Virus record (IMG/VR): IMGVR_UViG_3300045996_000148
Coordinates: 1-24,509 of that record
DNA from: a virus
Length of the DNA stretch: 24,509 bases
Direction: 5' to 3' (one strand)
Within the stretch, counting starts at the first letter, position 1; every line of letters begins with the position of its first letter. Made by a program: the position numbers and the translations under genes. The notes beneath the pieces were generated by a model, which saw only the letters and a list, made by a program, of their open reading frames with translations, did no database searches and was not told the origin of the DNA. Positions 1-8,300 of this stretch are shown here, piece after piece.

Positions 1-2842
1 CGCGCACCGCCGTTACCCGCACCCGCGCAATGTTCGAAGCGCCGAACACCGACCGGGGAAGATCGAAGGATGATCCGGCGATACCGGACTCCGTTGTGAT
101 CAGCGCATTCGTCACCGCGTCATAGACCTTGATGCGGGTGGTCTGCCCTGTCTCCGGCGTCACCCCGGCGGCTGTCCAGCCGAGCACCTGAGTATTTTCC
201 AGCAACCGGTTGCGGTTGGCCCAAGTGATCGGCACCGGATCGATCGCGGTTGCGTCAAGAGTGCCGAAACCCACCGTGCCCGCCTTGACGTTCGCCGGGC
301 GCAACGGCAAGTGCGGGCGCTCGGTCAGCGTCTCAGTGATCACAGGCGCCAGGGAAAGATCGAGCATGCCCCGGCTGGTGATGGTCTGAACCTGATAGCT
401 CACCGTCTGAAGCGCCGATTGTGCGGTATCATCCTGCACGCGAAGGCCACTGCTGACGAACCATACCGGCGTGCCAGCCGCCCAGGCGCGCGGAACCGTG
501 TCGAGCACGCCCCGGCTGACGGTCCAGGCCGGATCGACATAGCCGGTGATCAGACCGATTTCCGCCGTGCCCTCATTCGCCGCCCCTTCGCCGATCAGGA
601 CGAAACCACCGATCATCGGGCCGGTGCCCTGCGTCATGCCGCTGAAGGTGACGGCGGACTCCGCCTGCGCCGGCAAGGCATCGGTGAGGGTGCCGCGCGA
701 GACGATATCCTTGGTGCCGGCACCGTCCATGACCGCGTTGCCGGCCGGGTCAACGTCAGGCCCGACAAGCTCGAACGTGTCGGTATCCGTCCCGGTCTGC
801 GCGGCGAGCACGCCCGCGAACACGTCGGGATAGGCCGCGCCGGCAAGCGCCGTGCTGTCCACTGCCATGTTCGCCCAAAAATACGGGAGCGTCAGGATTT
901 CCGTATAGGCGGCAGGCGCCGGATCTTCACTCGGGTCCGTCCACGCCGTTTCCGGCGGCACTTCGTAAGCCGGCACCGGCAGGCTGAATATGTCCTCCAG
1001 CAAAGACAGCTTGATCGTAGGCTCGCCCGGGCGGCCGTAATCGACCTGCATAATCCGCATGACCATCTCGGCTATCCCGTACTCGGGATAGGCAAGCTTG
1101 ACCACGCCGCCCGGGACAAAGGCCCATGCCGTCCGATCCACTTCAGCGTCACAAGATGCCAAAGGTGCGCTCGCCGTGGCGATATCGCGGGCCGCCAGTT
1201 TCGCCGCGTTGGCGCGCGATCTAACGCCATAGTAATTGCGGCCATCCGAGATAATGGAGCCCTGCACGGCAATGCCGCCCAAGTCCTGCATGGTGACCGT
1301 CTCATCCTGTTCGTTGACGGGATTTGTCCAGGTCACGATGATTTCGTTGATCGTCTCTGCCGGCGACTTCCTTTGAAAATTCGATATTTCGGCGTTGTCC
1401 TCATCGATCACGGGCAGATCGGCCGCCACGTAATCGCCCCGGATCAGCTTAAGCGTGATGAGCCCGGTCGCGGGATTTACGAAGAGAGTCCCGTTGATGT
1501 GATTCAGGACTTCAGTGATAAAATCTTCGATCGCCGCCTGCCGGGTCCAGATCATCGAAAGGCCCAAGCCTTCCGCATAGAGCGTATCCGCCGCCGCCGT
1601 AAAAGACGTCAGATCCAGGGCGGCGCTTGACGTGCCCATGCCCCAATCCGAGTCCGTGAGGCAGTTGTGGATGATGTGCGCCGGATTGCTGTCGGGCAGG
1701 CCGGCACCCCCGAAAAGCGCCTTTTCGATCGCAGCAACCAGCGGCGCCGGATCGGCACTGGTGATCACCGGTACGCCGTCTTCCGGCGTGTTGTCCAGCT
1801 TGGCGGTATGGGTGGTGACGCCCAACACCACATTCATGGCGTGACAGTCGACCGATGTTCCGGCCGCCGTGTTATAGCTTCCGCCATCGCGCGAGAGCAT
1901 ATCCGCGATCGTGGCGGCGGCGGCATCCGACGAGTCTCCCGGCTCACCGTCCGTCAAAAAGATAAAAATGCGCTTCTGAATCGTGGTGTCGGCGAGTGAG
2001 GCGTCAAACCACGCCTTCGCACCATCGGCCGCCACGCCGAAATAGGTCCCTCCCGTGGTGACGCGCGCCGCTGTCCAGGTCCGAAGCGCCGCCGCATTGG
2101 CCGTGGTCAGATGCGTATAGCTGGTCTGCGTGGCAGACCATGACCAGAAATTGATGGCGATATCCAGATCCACGCCACCGGCACCAACCGCCGCCTCGAC
2201 ACGGGCCAGCACGGTATCAAGCGCCGATTTGGTCACTGCCAGGCGGCTTGCCGGCGAGCCGGAATCAACAATGTCCATGGAGCCGGATGCGTCAACGGCG
2301 ATATAGACACTGGCCCGCCCCGACAGGCCGGTGCCGATGATCGCTTTCTCAGGATACCACGTCTTCGGACAACGGGTGACCTGAGCCCAAATCGGCCTCA
2401 AGTACGGAGTGTTGCTTGTCCAGAAAAACCCCTTGCGCTCGCGGAACACCCTCGGCTGGACCTGAACTAGACTAAGGGCGCTCCCGCCGGTCAGGTTGGA
2501 CGCGATCACATGCTCGGTGAAGAACAGAGACGCGATGCCGCGAAACCCCGGGCACGTCAGCGCCGCTCGACCGAGCTTGCCGGCGAGAAAGGTACTGAGG
2601 ATCTGAGAAGGACCGCCGGGCAGGTAATGGATGGCGCCCATCACGCCACCCTCTTTCTTGACGTCGCCGAACAGATCGAGCCGGGTCACGTTGAACGCTG
2701 TCGCATCGGCCGTCTGAGTTGAAAGCGCCTGCTTCTCGCCGACCCACACCGCGCGCAAGGCATCCACCGGCCCGGTGCAGATGCCGACATGCATGCTCAT
2801 TCGGTAATCGACAACTTGTTGCTTAGGTGACTTACTTCCCAT
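1..2842 (-). CDS. J-like tail-tip / host-specificity protein with an inserted VWA domain (partial, C-terminus beyond window)
   Basis: An uninterrupted frame runs from ATG at 2842 to the window edge (947 codons, no stop). The start has GGAG 7 nt upstream and overlaps the preceding gene by 11 nt. Residues 1-167 look like the N-terminal part of phage tail-hub/J-like proteins (PKQVVDYRM, then GGPSQ, PGFRG, NTPYLRP and WYPEKA at 162-167). Residues about 177-378 are a VWA domain. The hub resumes at N386 with NPAHIIHNCLTDSDWGMG and a long block containing SMIW, NEIIVTW and MVMRIMQVDYG, followed by beta-rich repeats. The protein should form the baseplate hub/central tip and contact the receptor. Last gene of the tail cluster here, at the J position of lambda. 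Family assignment is from recognised motifs; the adhesion role of the VWA insert is inferred. Confidence 0.85.
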   Translation of the reverse strand, partial: MGSKSPKQQVVDYRMSMHVGICTGPVDALRAVWVGEKQALSTQTADATAFNVTRLDLFGDVKKEGGVMGAIHYLPGGPSQILSTFLAGKLGRAALTCPGFRGIASLFFTEHVIASNLTGGSALSLVQVQPRVFRERKGFFWTSNTPYLRPIWAQVTRCPKTWYPEKAIIGTGLSGRASVYIAVDASGSMDIVDSGSPASRLAVTKSALDTVLARVEAAVGAGGVDLDIAINFWSWSATQTSYTHLTTANAAALRTWTAARVTTGGTYFGVAADGAKAWFDASLADTTIQKRIFIFLTDGEPGDSSDAAAATIADMLSRDGGSYNTAAGTSVDCHAMNVVLGVTTHTAKLDNTPEDGVPVITSADPAPLVAAIEKALFGGAGLPDSNPAHIIHNCLTDSDWGMGTSSAALDLTSFTAAADTLYAEGLGLSMIWTRQAAIEDFITEVLNHINGTLFVNPATGLITLKLIRGDYVAADLPVIDEDNAEISNFQRKSPAETINEIIVTWTNPVNEQDETVTMQDLGGIAVQGSIISDGRNYYGVRSRANAAKLAARDIATASAPLASCDAEVDRTAWAFVPGGVVKLAYPEYGIAEMVMRIMQVDYGRPGEPTIKLSLLEDIFSLPVPAYEVPPETAWTDPSEDPAPAAYTEILTLPYFWANMAVDSTALAGAAYPDVFAGVLAAQTGTDTDTFELVGPDVDPAGNAVMDGAGTKDIVSRGTLTDALPAQAESAVTFSGMTQGTGPMIGGFVLIGEGAANEGTAEIGLITGYVDPAWTVSRGVLDTVPRAWAAGTPVWFVSSGLRVQDDTAQSALQTVSYQVQTITSRGMLDLSLAPVITETLTERPHLPLRPANVKAGTVGFGTLDATAIDPVPITWANRNRLLENTQVLGWTAAGVTPETGQTTRIKVYDAVTNALITTESGIAGSSFDLPRSVFGASNIARVRVTAVR
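1709..2314 (-). other. von Willebrand factor A (VWA) domain inside the tail-tip protein
   Basis: Residues about 177-378 of the tail-tip protein. The first strand (SVYIAVD) runs into the MIDAS motif D184-A-S186-G-S188. The third MIDAS element is T266 in TTGGTYFG. The fourth is D298 in FIFLTDGEPGD, at the end of a hydrophobic strand. A later strand (AMNVVLGV) and a terminal helix (PLVAAIEKAL) complete the expected alternating alpha/beta order. All five metal-site residues of a classical VWA are present, so divalent-metal-dependent ligand binding is plausible. The domain is bounded by WYPEKA upstream and NPAHII downstream, which read as neighbouring blocks of the ordinary tail-hub protein. This suggests insertion into a surface loop. 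Confidence 0.9.
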
Positions 2843-3053
2843 TCTGGCGCTCCAGCGTGCGACGGATCACTTGCTCGGCCAAGCCGTCACCGATGGCCAA
2901 AACCCGCCGGGCGGAAATGCCATCGCGCAGGAAAGCGCGAAAATCCAGGCCGTGCCCTTCGAACCAATCGCGCGCACCCCGGGCGCAATGACCGGCCGCG
3001 CGCACGTCATTTATGGTGATGATCATATGCTCAGTGCGCGTATCGTTCATCAT
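2832..3053 (-). CDS. Small hypothetical tail-tip-cluster protein (73 aa)
   Basis: Predicted 73-residue soluble protein beginning MMNDTRT, with a second in-frame ATG at 3050. Its start overlaps the stop of the 80-residue gene by 4 nt (ATGA), and its stop lies 11 nt inside the tail-tip gene, so it is translationally coupled on both sides. The body is compact and mixed in charge (NDVRAAGHCARGARDWFEGH, then GDGLAEQVIRR), with one cysteine, no transmembrane segment and no signal peptide. I do not recognise a named family. Its place between the L-position and J-like genes suggests a tail-tip assembly factor or small structural subunit, roughly where lambda carries K and I; that is inference from position only. 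Confidence 0.75.
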   Translation of the reverse strand: MMNDTRTEHMIITINDVRAAGHCARGARDWFEGHGLDFRAFLRDGISARRVLAIGDGLAEQVIRRTLERQNGK

Positions 3054-3292
3054 ACCTTGACCTGATACTCGGCTTTGTTCTTATCGCCATACCATAATAC
3101 ATTCAATCCCTTGACGGTGATCGTGCCGAAAATGACCGGCACCGGGCGGCCCGCTTCGGCTGTCGGGTTATCCAAGTCGCTCGTTTCGGGCGGTTTTTCC
3201 GGCTTCGGTTTCGGCATGATCGCGTAGGCAATCAAGCTGATGACAACCGCGATGGCGATTTGGACTAGAACAGCAACGAGCGTGATTGCCAT
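3050..3292 (-). CDS. Small tail-cluster protein with an N-terminal membrane segment (80 aa)
   Basis: Starts with ATG at 3292, preceded by GAGGT 6 nt upstream, 9 nt after the stop of the L-position gene. Residues about 2-26 form a long hydrophobic segment (ITLVAVLVQIAIAVVISLIA), followed by a proline/lysine-rich linker (PKPKPEKPP). The conserved-looking C-terminal half contains GRPVPVIFGTITVKG and NVLWYGD. The GRP-PVIFGT-NVLW pattern resembles small proteins found beside tail-tip genes in other phages, but I cannot name a family. The hydrophobic N-terminus could insert into the host membrane during ejection, anchor an assembly intermediate, or pack inside the tail tip. It overlaps the next gene by 4 nt. 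Confidence 0.75.
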   Translation of the reverse strand: MAITLVAVLVQIAIAVVISLIAYAIMPKPKPEKPPETSDLDNPTAEAGRPVPVIFGTITVKGLNVLWYGDKNKAEYQVKV

Positions 3293-3301
3293 GGCGGGAC
3301 C

Positions 3302-4153
3302 TCAATAGAACTGGTTGGCATAGCCAATGGGATTGACGGTCGGAATCCAGGGTTGCCCGCCGTAATTCACGATGTTGGACAGGCCGGTGCCCGTCTCGAC
3401 AAAGAGGTTCTGGCAATCGTCCATGGTGTGAGCGCAGCCGAGCGACACCAGGAGCGCCGTGCCGACAGAAAGCCCGATCGGCAAGCCGTTGATCGTCAAA
3501 CCGTTGCCGATCACCCGCATGATGGTGCGGATTTCCGTGTTGCCCTCGGGAGTCGTCCACTCCAGAAGTCCGCCGGCATACTTCGCCGCCGCTCGCGCGC
3601 CGTTCCATCCGGCCGGCAGGGTGACGACATTGCCGGCGATGCTGGAAACGGTTGATGAAGTGGTGGCGGCCGTGCGGTTGGCCTTGCACATCGGCCCATA
3701 GAGCGCGTGCATGCATCCGTACTGGTAATGCCGGCGGAGCCCCGGGCGCCGCATCGATGTGCTGACCGGCTCACATGACAAGACAGCCTGATTGCCGGTG
3801 CGGCTGATGTTGATGACGCGACCAACCCATATCGCCGGCCAGTCGGTTTCACCGACATGCCCTTGGCGCACGATCACCACGACAATTCGAGTGGGTGCGT
3901 AAAGCTTATACAGGTCAGCCAGGCCGCTTGTGGTCGGAAGCTGGATATCGAGCACCGCCTTGTCCAAGGTCCCTTGGGTGGCAATGCTGCCGCGCATGAT
4001 GGGAAGCGGCTGATACGCCACCCCATCGAAGGTGACCAGTTGCTCGGCATCGGTATACGCGAAGTAGGCCGCATCGTCCTCGCCATAGGCGAAATGATAC
4101 AGCGTGGCCGGCGTGCCCTGCGCCCGACTGAGTTCCTTGGCTTCAAATGTCAT
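3302..4153 (-). CDS. L-position minor tail protein, phage BR0599 / DUF2163-like family
   Basis: 283 residues. The N-terminal half (residues about 15-135) reads like the DUF2163-type beta fold (HFAYGEDDAAYFAYTDAE, VGRVINISR). The C-terminal half carries two diagnostic cysteine pairs: C147 and C156 (GCMHALYGPMCK), and C240 and C247 (GCAHTMDDCQNLF). The family tail motif follows (NYGGQPWIP-NP). Lambda gpL at the same map position binds an iron-sulfur cluster through cysteines, so these four may be ligands; that is inference. It joins the Dit-position protein to the tip hub in assembly order. It overlaps the upstream gene by one nucleotide (TGATG), implying translational coupling. Confidence 0.85.
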   Translation of the reverse strand: MTFEAKELSRAQGTPATLYHFAYGEDDAAYFAYTDAEQLVTFDGVAYQPLPIMRGSIATQGTLDKAVLDIQLPTTSGLADLYKLYAPTRIVVVIVRQGHVGETDWPAIWVGRVINISRTGNQAVLSCEPVSTSMRRPGLRRHYQYGCMHALYGPMCKANRTAATTSSTVSSIAGNVVTLPAGWNGARAAAKYAGGLLEWTTPEGNTEIRTIMRVIGNGLTINGLPIGLSVGTALLVSLGCAHTMDDCQNLFVETGTGLSNIVNYGGQPWIPTVNPIGYANQFY

Positions 4154-5340
4154 CAGACGCCCCCCAGGTCTTCAAGCGTGCGGATCGGGAGCACGTATTG
4201 CGCAACGGTGCGGGTCAGCCACTCAACGGTGATGCTGTCCGATGCCAACCGGCAGACCGGGCACCAGGAGATTGACCGGATGCCGCTCGGCGCCACGGTC
4301 ACCGGCCAGGCGCTTACCATCGTCGCTTGACTGTTGCCGGCGACATTGGCCCACGATGAGATGCGGTTCAGGAGCACGGAGCCATCGGCGAGCGTCACGG
4401 CGACGGCACGGCGCACCGTGTCACTCCCATGCATGAGATGCCAGTTTGCCCCCGGAAGCGTCATGGTGCTGGCGCCGCCGGTCAAGGCGACGGCCGGCAG
4501 ATCCGCCGTCAGGTTCGGCATGTAAAACTCGCCCTGCTGCCCGCGCATGCGAGCGGCGAACTGAGTCACCTCCCGGGCTTCTGCCGGCGAGCGCGCGACA
4601 TAGGTTGCCCGGGTGGCGTTGGTGCGGTAATCGCGTGGCGTCGAATAGACGGCCCGGCCGAACCCGAAATCCAGCCGCTCAACATACGCCTCGAAATCGA
4701 TCTGCGGCTGATCGGCCCAATTCGGCCGGCGCAAGAAAACTTCCCGACCGTTCAGGACCGTGCCCACCGCGCCCGGGTCCATAGTTACGTTGAATCCAGG
4801 TTCCACGTTTAAACGGACTGACACCTCGGCTACCGTGTTGGTCTGCTGCTTACTGCTGATCACATCAGCCGCCCGGCACGTCACGGCCGGGTGGAGCCGG
4901 GAGCCGGCGACGAACGATGCGGCGGTGCTATCGGTCAGGGTGACCAGCAAGGCCACGATCGTATCGACCTGGACAAGCTCGATCGCCTGCCCGCGCGACA
5001 GGACGCACAACGCGCCATCCGTCAGCCACGGCGGCACACTATCGACATTGAAGGTGGTCGCCGGGGAAGCCAGCGGCGTTGTCAGCATGACGGATTCGGC
5101 GGGATGCGCCGCTTGGAAGGCATCGGCTTGTCGGTAGGACATGGCGCGCGACCATGTTTGATACCGGTCGCCGGTCAACAGGCCCGTGTATTCGAAGCTC
5201 ACCCGTGGCGACTGGCGCAAGGCCCGCCGCTGTTCCCGGCCCGATCGGGACGTAATGATTTCCGTCCGCCATTCGTGAAGCTCATTGACGGATTCCCGCC
5301 AGTTGGGCGCCGCCGGCCACAAGAGGGATTGATCAGGCAT
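4153..5340 (-). CDS. Minor tail / distal tail protein (M/Dit position), 395 aa
   Basis: Directly follows the tape measure gene (one-nucleotide TGATG overlap) and precedes the BR0599-like gene, the slot of lambda gpM or the distal tail protein of other siphoviruses. The N-terminus has a characteristic PNWRESVNELHEWRTEI segment and an SGREQRRALR stretch. The middle is predicted beta-rich (NVEPGFNVTM, VFLRRPNWADQP), and a CPVC pair occurs near residues 350-355 close to the C-terminus. No membrane segment or enzyme motif is visible. It probably forms the ring that connects the tube/tape measure to the tip complex. Assignment rests mainly on gene order and the N-terminal pattern; an exact family name is not claimed. 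Confidence 0.75.
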   Translation of the reverse strand: MPDQSLLWPAAPNWRESVNELHEWRTEIITSRSGREQRRALRQSPRVSFEYTGLLTGDRYQTWSRAMSYRQADAFQAAHPAESVMLTTPLASPATTFNVDSVPPWLTDGALCVLSRGQAIELVQVDTIVALLVTLTDSTAASFVAGSRLHPAVTCRAADVISSKQQTNTVAEVSVRLNVEPGFNVTMDPGAVGTVLNGREVFLRRPNWADQPQIDFEAYVERLDFGFGRAVYSTPRDYRTNATRATYVARSPAEAREVTQFAARMRGQQGEFYMPNLTADLPAVALTGGASTMTLPGANWHLMHGSDTVRRAVAVTLADGSVLLNRISSWANVAGNSQATMVSAWPVTVAPSGIRSISWCPVCRLASDSITVEWLTRTVAQYVLPIRTLEDLGGV

Positions 5341-8300
5341 CAGCCAAGCGCCTGCTTGAACGCGCCGGGATTGGCGCGAACGAAATTCAGGATGGCCCGC
5401 TCACCGACCTTGCTATTCAACGCAGCCTCCAGGAACGAAGCGGTATCGAACGCATTGACGATTTTCGGTGTCATGGCGGGTGCCGCGTTGTTGTTGTCGG
5501 CCGCCTGCCCGATATTGAAACGGTGCCGGGGATCGCTGCTGGTCAGCACTTCCTCCCCGCGCTCCAAAATTGTAGGAACCTCATTCGGCCGCAACCCTGC
5601 AATGCCGCCGTTGTGGTACTGGACAGCGTTGGCAAACCACATGGGGCTTACCTGCCGGGACCGGTTGGAAGATCCGGCGATACCGCCGCTATGATTGGCC
5701 GCCACGCCGAAGGTGCCCGGGAAGGCTGTCTTGAGAGCATTCAAAATGACGGTTTGGATGATCATTTGCGCGATCATCCTCAGAAAATCGGACGCAAACT
5801 GAAGGAAGGCATCGCGCGCCGCCGCAAACGCCGACTGCCCTTCAACCACTTTCTGAGCGAAGGAGTCGAAGGCGTTTGCCAGGCCGCCGGCCGCATACTC
5901 GCCAACTTCCTTCCACCGGATGAGCGCCTGCTGGCCGCTGGTTTGGGTGGTGACGGCCATGGTCCTGAGCTTGGCGATTGCCGCGTCAGCCGCCGGCCCG
6001 CCGATCGCTTCCCACATGGCGATGGCTTGCTGGATCGCCAAAGCCAGTTGCCCGTTGATGGCGAGAATGGCTTGATATGTCGCGTCTTCGGCCGCCGTGT
6101 CGCCGGTCTGCTGCGCAAGCTCGTATTGCTCGCGCAACTCATTGCGCAAGGCAATCAGCTTGTCGACCTTTTCATTGGCGAGTTCGTGCGCCTTGGTCTG
6201 ATCGAACAGCGCGGCCGTGCTATCGATGATCGCCTGCCGGTCGGCTTGCTCAAGAATGACCTTATCCTTGATCGCCTTCTGTTCGGCTTCCCGGATTGCC
6301 GCATTGATGGCGGCCTGTTTCTCCAGGCCGGCATTGGTGAGTCTGGTCTGTTCCGCTTCGAACAGCCGGTCCTCATTACCGCGCCGCACCTCTTCGTTGA
6401 ATTTGACCTGTGCATCAACGCTCTTGTCCTGGAGCTTAACCACCTCCTGAACCATGGCCACCTGAGCATCGGTGATGCCCATTTTCTCGGTCGCGTAGCC
6501 GATCACATCGCCGACCGATTTGCCCTTGAGAACGGTGGGGTTGCTCTCGATCGCCTTGTCCGACAGCAAGCCCTTGACCGGCGCGTTCGGATCTTCGGCG
6601 AACTTCTTCAGCACTTTGACCGCGCCGTTCGGCCCCAGGAAATGCGCCAGATACAGCGCCGCCTCACTGACGGCCAGGCCGGCATCCTGGAGCACTTTGG
6701 CATTCTCGGTCGCATACGCCTCGACCAGCTTTTTACTGAGAGCCGCATCCTTGCGAAGCTCCAGCATCATAGGCTCGGTCATGCCGGCAGCACGTTCCGG
6801 GAAATACTGCTTGAACAGCGCGAGCCAGGTTTTTTCGATGAACTGGCCGGCACCCGTGGCGGTGCTGACGTTGTTCTTCGCCAGCGCCCGCCCGCCGCTT
6901 TCAACTGCAACTATTTTATCGACAATCGCTTTTGCGATTTTCTCGGCCGCTTCCGCGTTGATGCCGGCCCGCGCCTCATCCCGGGTCCGGTCCAGCAACG
7001 CCACCTCTTCCGGCGTTTTCGCGTTCAGCTTCGCCGCATTATATAAGGTGTCGATTTCCTGGAGATCCTTGAGCCGCTTCATCTCCACGGAGATACCGGG
7101 GATGGCGGCCTTGATCTGATCCAGCGATGCCTTGAACTTCTTCGCGGCTTCCTGCGCCCGGGCCAGGGCGCCCGCCGCGTCATCGGTGCTGCCGCCGAGC
7201 CCGAGCAACTTCATCTGCGTGTCGCTGGCCGTACCGTTCAGGACGGCAAGCACCGCTTCCGCCTTGGCGATATTCACCTCGGCGACGGCCGCATTATCGG
7301 CGGCCTCCAGGAAACTCACCGCAACGGCCTGTTTGAACGCCGGGTTGGCCTGCGCCAGCGCGTCGATACGGGCCTTGAAATCAATCGCGCTGATGGTGCC
7401 TTTCTTGAACCCGGCAAGCAGTGCTTCGATTTCCCGGCGAACGGGGAGGGTCACCCGGCCGAGCCCGCCAAAGAACGGCACATCGGTATCGTCGCGGATA
7501 TCCTGAAGTTCTTCCCGTAGCTTGGCCAGGTTGGCGACAGCCTGAGTCGTGCTCGACTTGGCGATTTCCGCCGCCCAATCCTTGACCGCTCCGCCCGCCT
7601 TATCATAGGCGTTCTTCACTTGATCGAGGATCTTCTGATGGCTGTTAAGGGCTTCCGTGGCCTTGTCGGCTTGGGTTGCCCATGCGCCGATCGCAATCGA
7701 AATGCCGGTGATCAACAGCCCAATGCCGGTACTCGACACCAGGGCGAGGATCGCGGCCCGCAAGCCAAGCATGGCGGTTGTCAGCACCCCGACCGAAGCG
7801 GCGGACGTCCGCGCCGCCGTCGCCACACCGGTAAGCTGCGCCGGAGTCTTGGCCAGGTTGGTATACAGGGCGCTGAACTGCGCCCCAAGGGCGAGGATGA
7901 ACGGCGTGATCTTGACGCCGATAACCGCCATCATCGCGGCCACCAGCAAATCAAAATGCCGGATCGCGGCCGACAGCAAATCCATCAGCCCGCCGAGTAC
8001 CACACCCACCCGCTTGAAAAACGCTTCGGCATCGGCACTGGAAAGCGCCTTGTTGAGTTCCCGGATCGTTTCGGTGAACTTCTCAATGAAGGTGCTGGCG
8101 CCGATCGTCAGCAACGCCTTGAATGAAGCGTTCTCCAGCTTGCCGAGTTCAGTAGACGTGGATTTCAGGGCTTCCGGCAGAGATGAGCCGAACCGCCGAT
8201 CGAGCGCGTCAGCGAACCCGATCAGGGCGGTGCTCGATACCTGCCCTTGCTCCATCATCTTAATCAGAACGTCAACGCCAACGCCCAGGCCATCGGCCAT

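Noticed and set aside
311-1630. Long open frame on the plus strand (439 codons)
   Set aside because: It lies entirely opposite the tail-tip gene and has the arginine/histidine-rich composition of an antisense shadow in G+C-rich DNA, with no recognisable domain.
5523-7046. Long open frame on the plus strand (507 codons)
   Set aside because: Antisense to the tape measure gene; composition is that of a shadow frame and no neighbouring plus-strand gene supports it.
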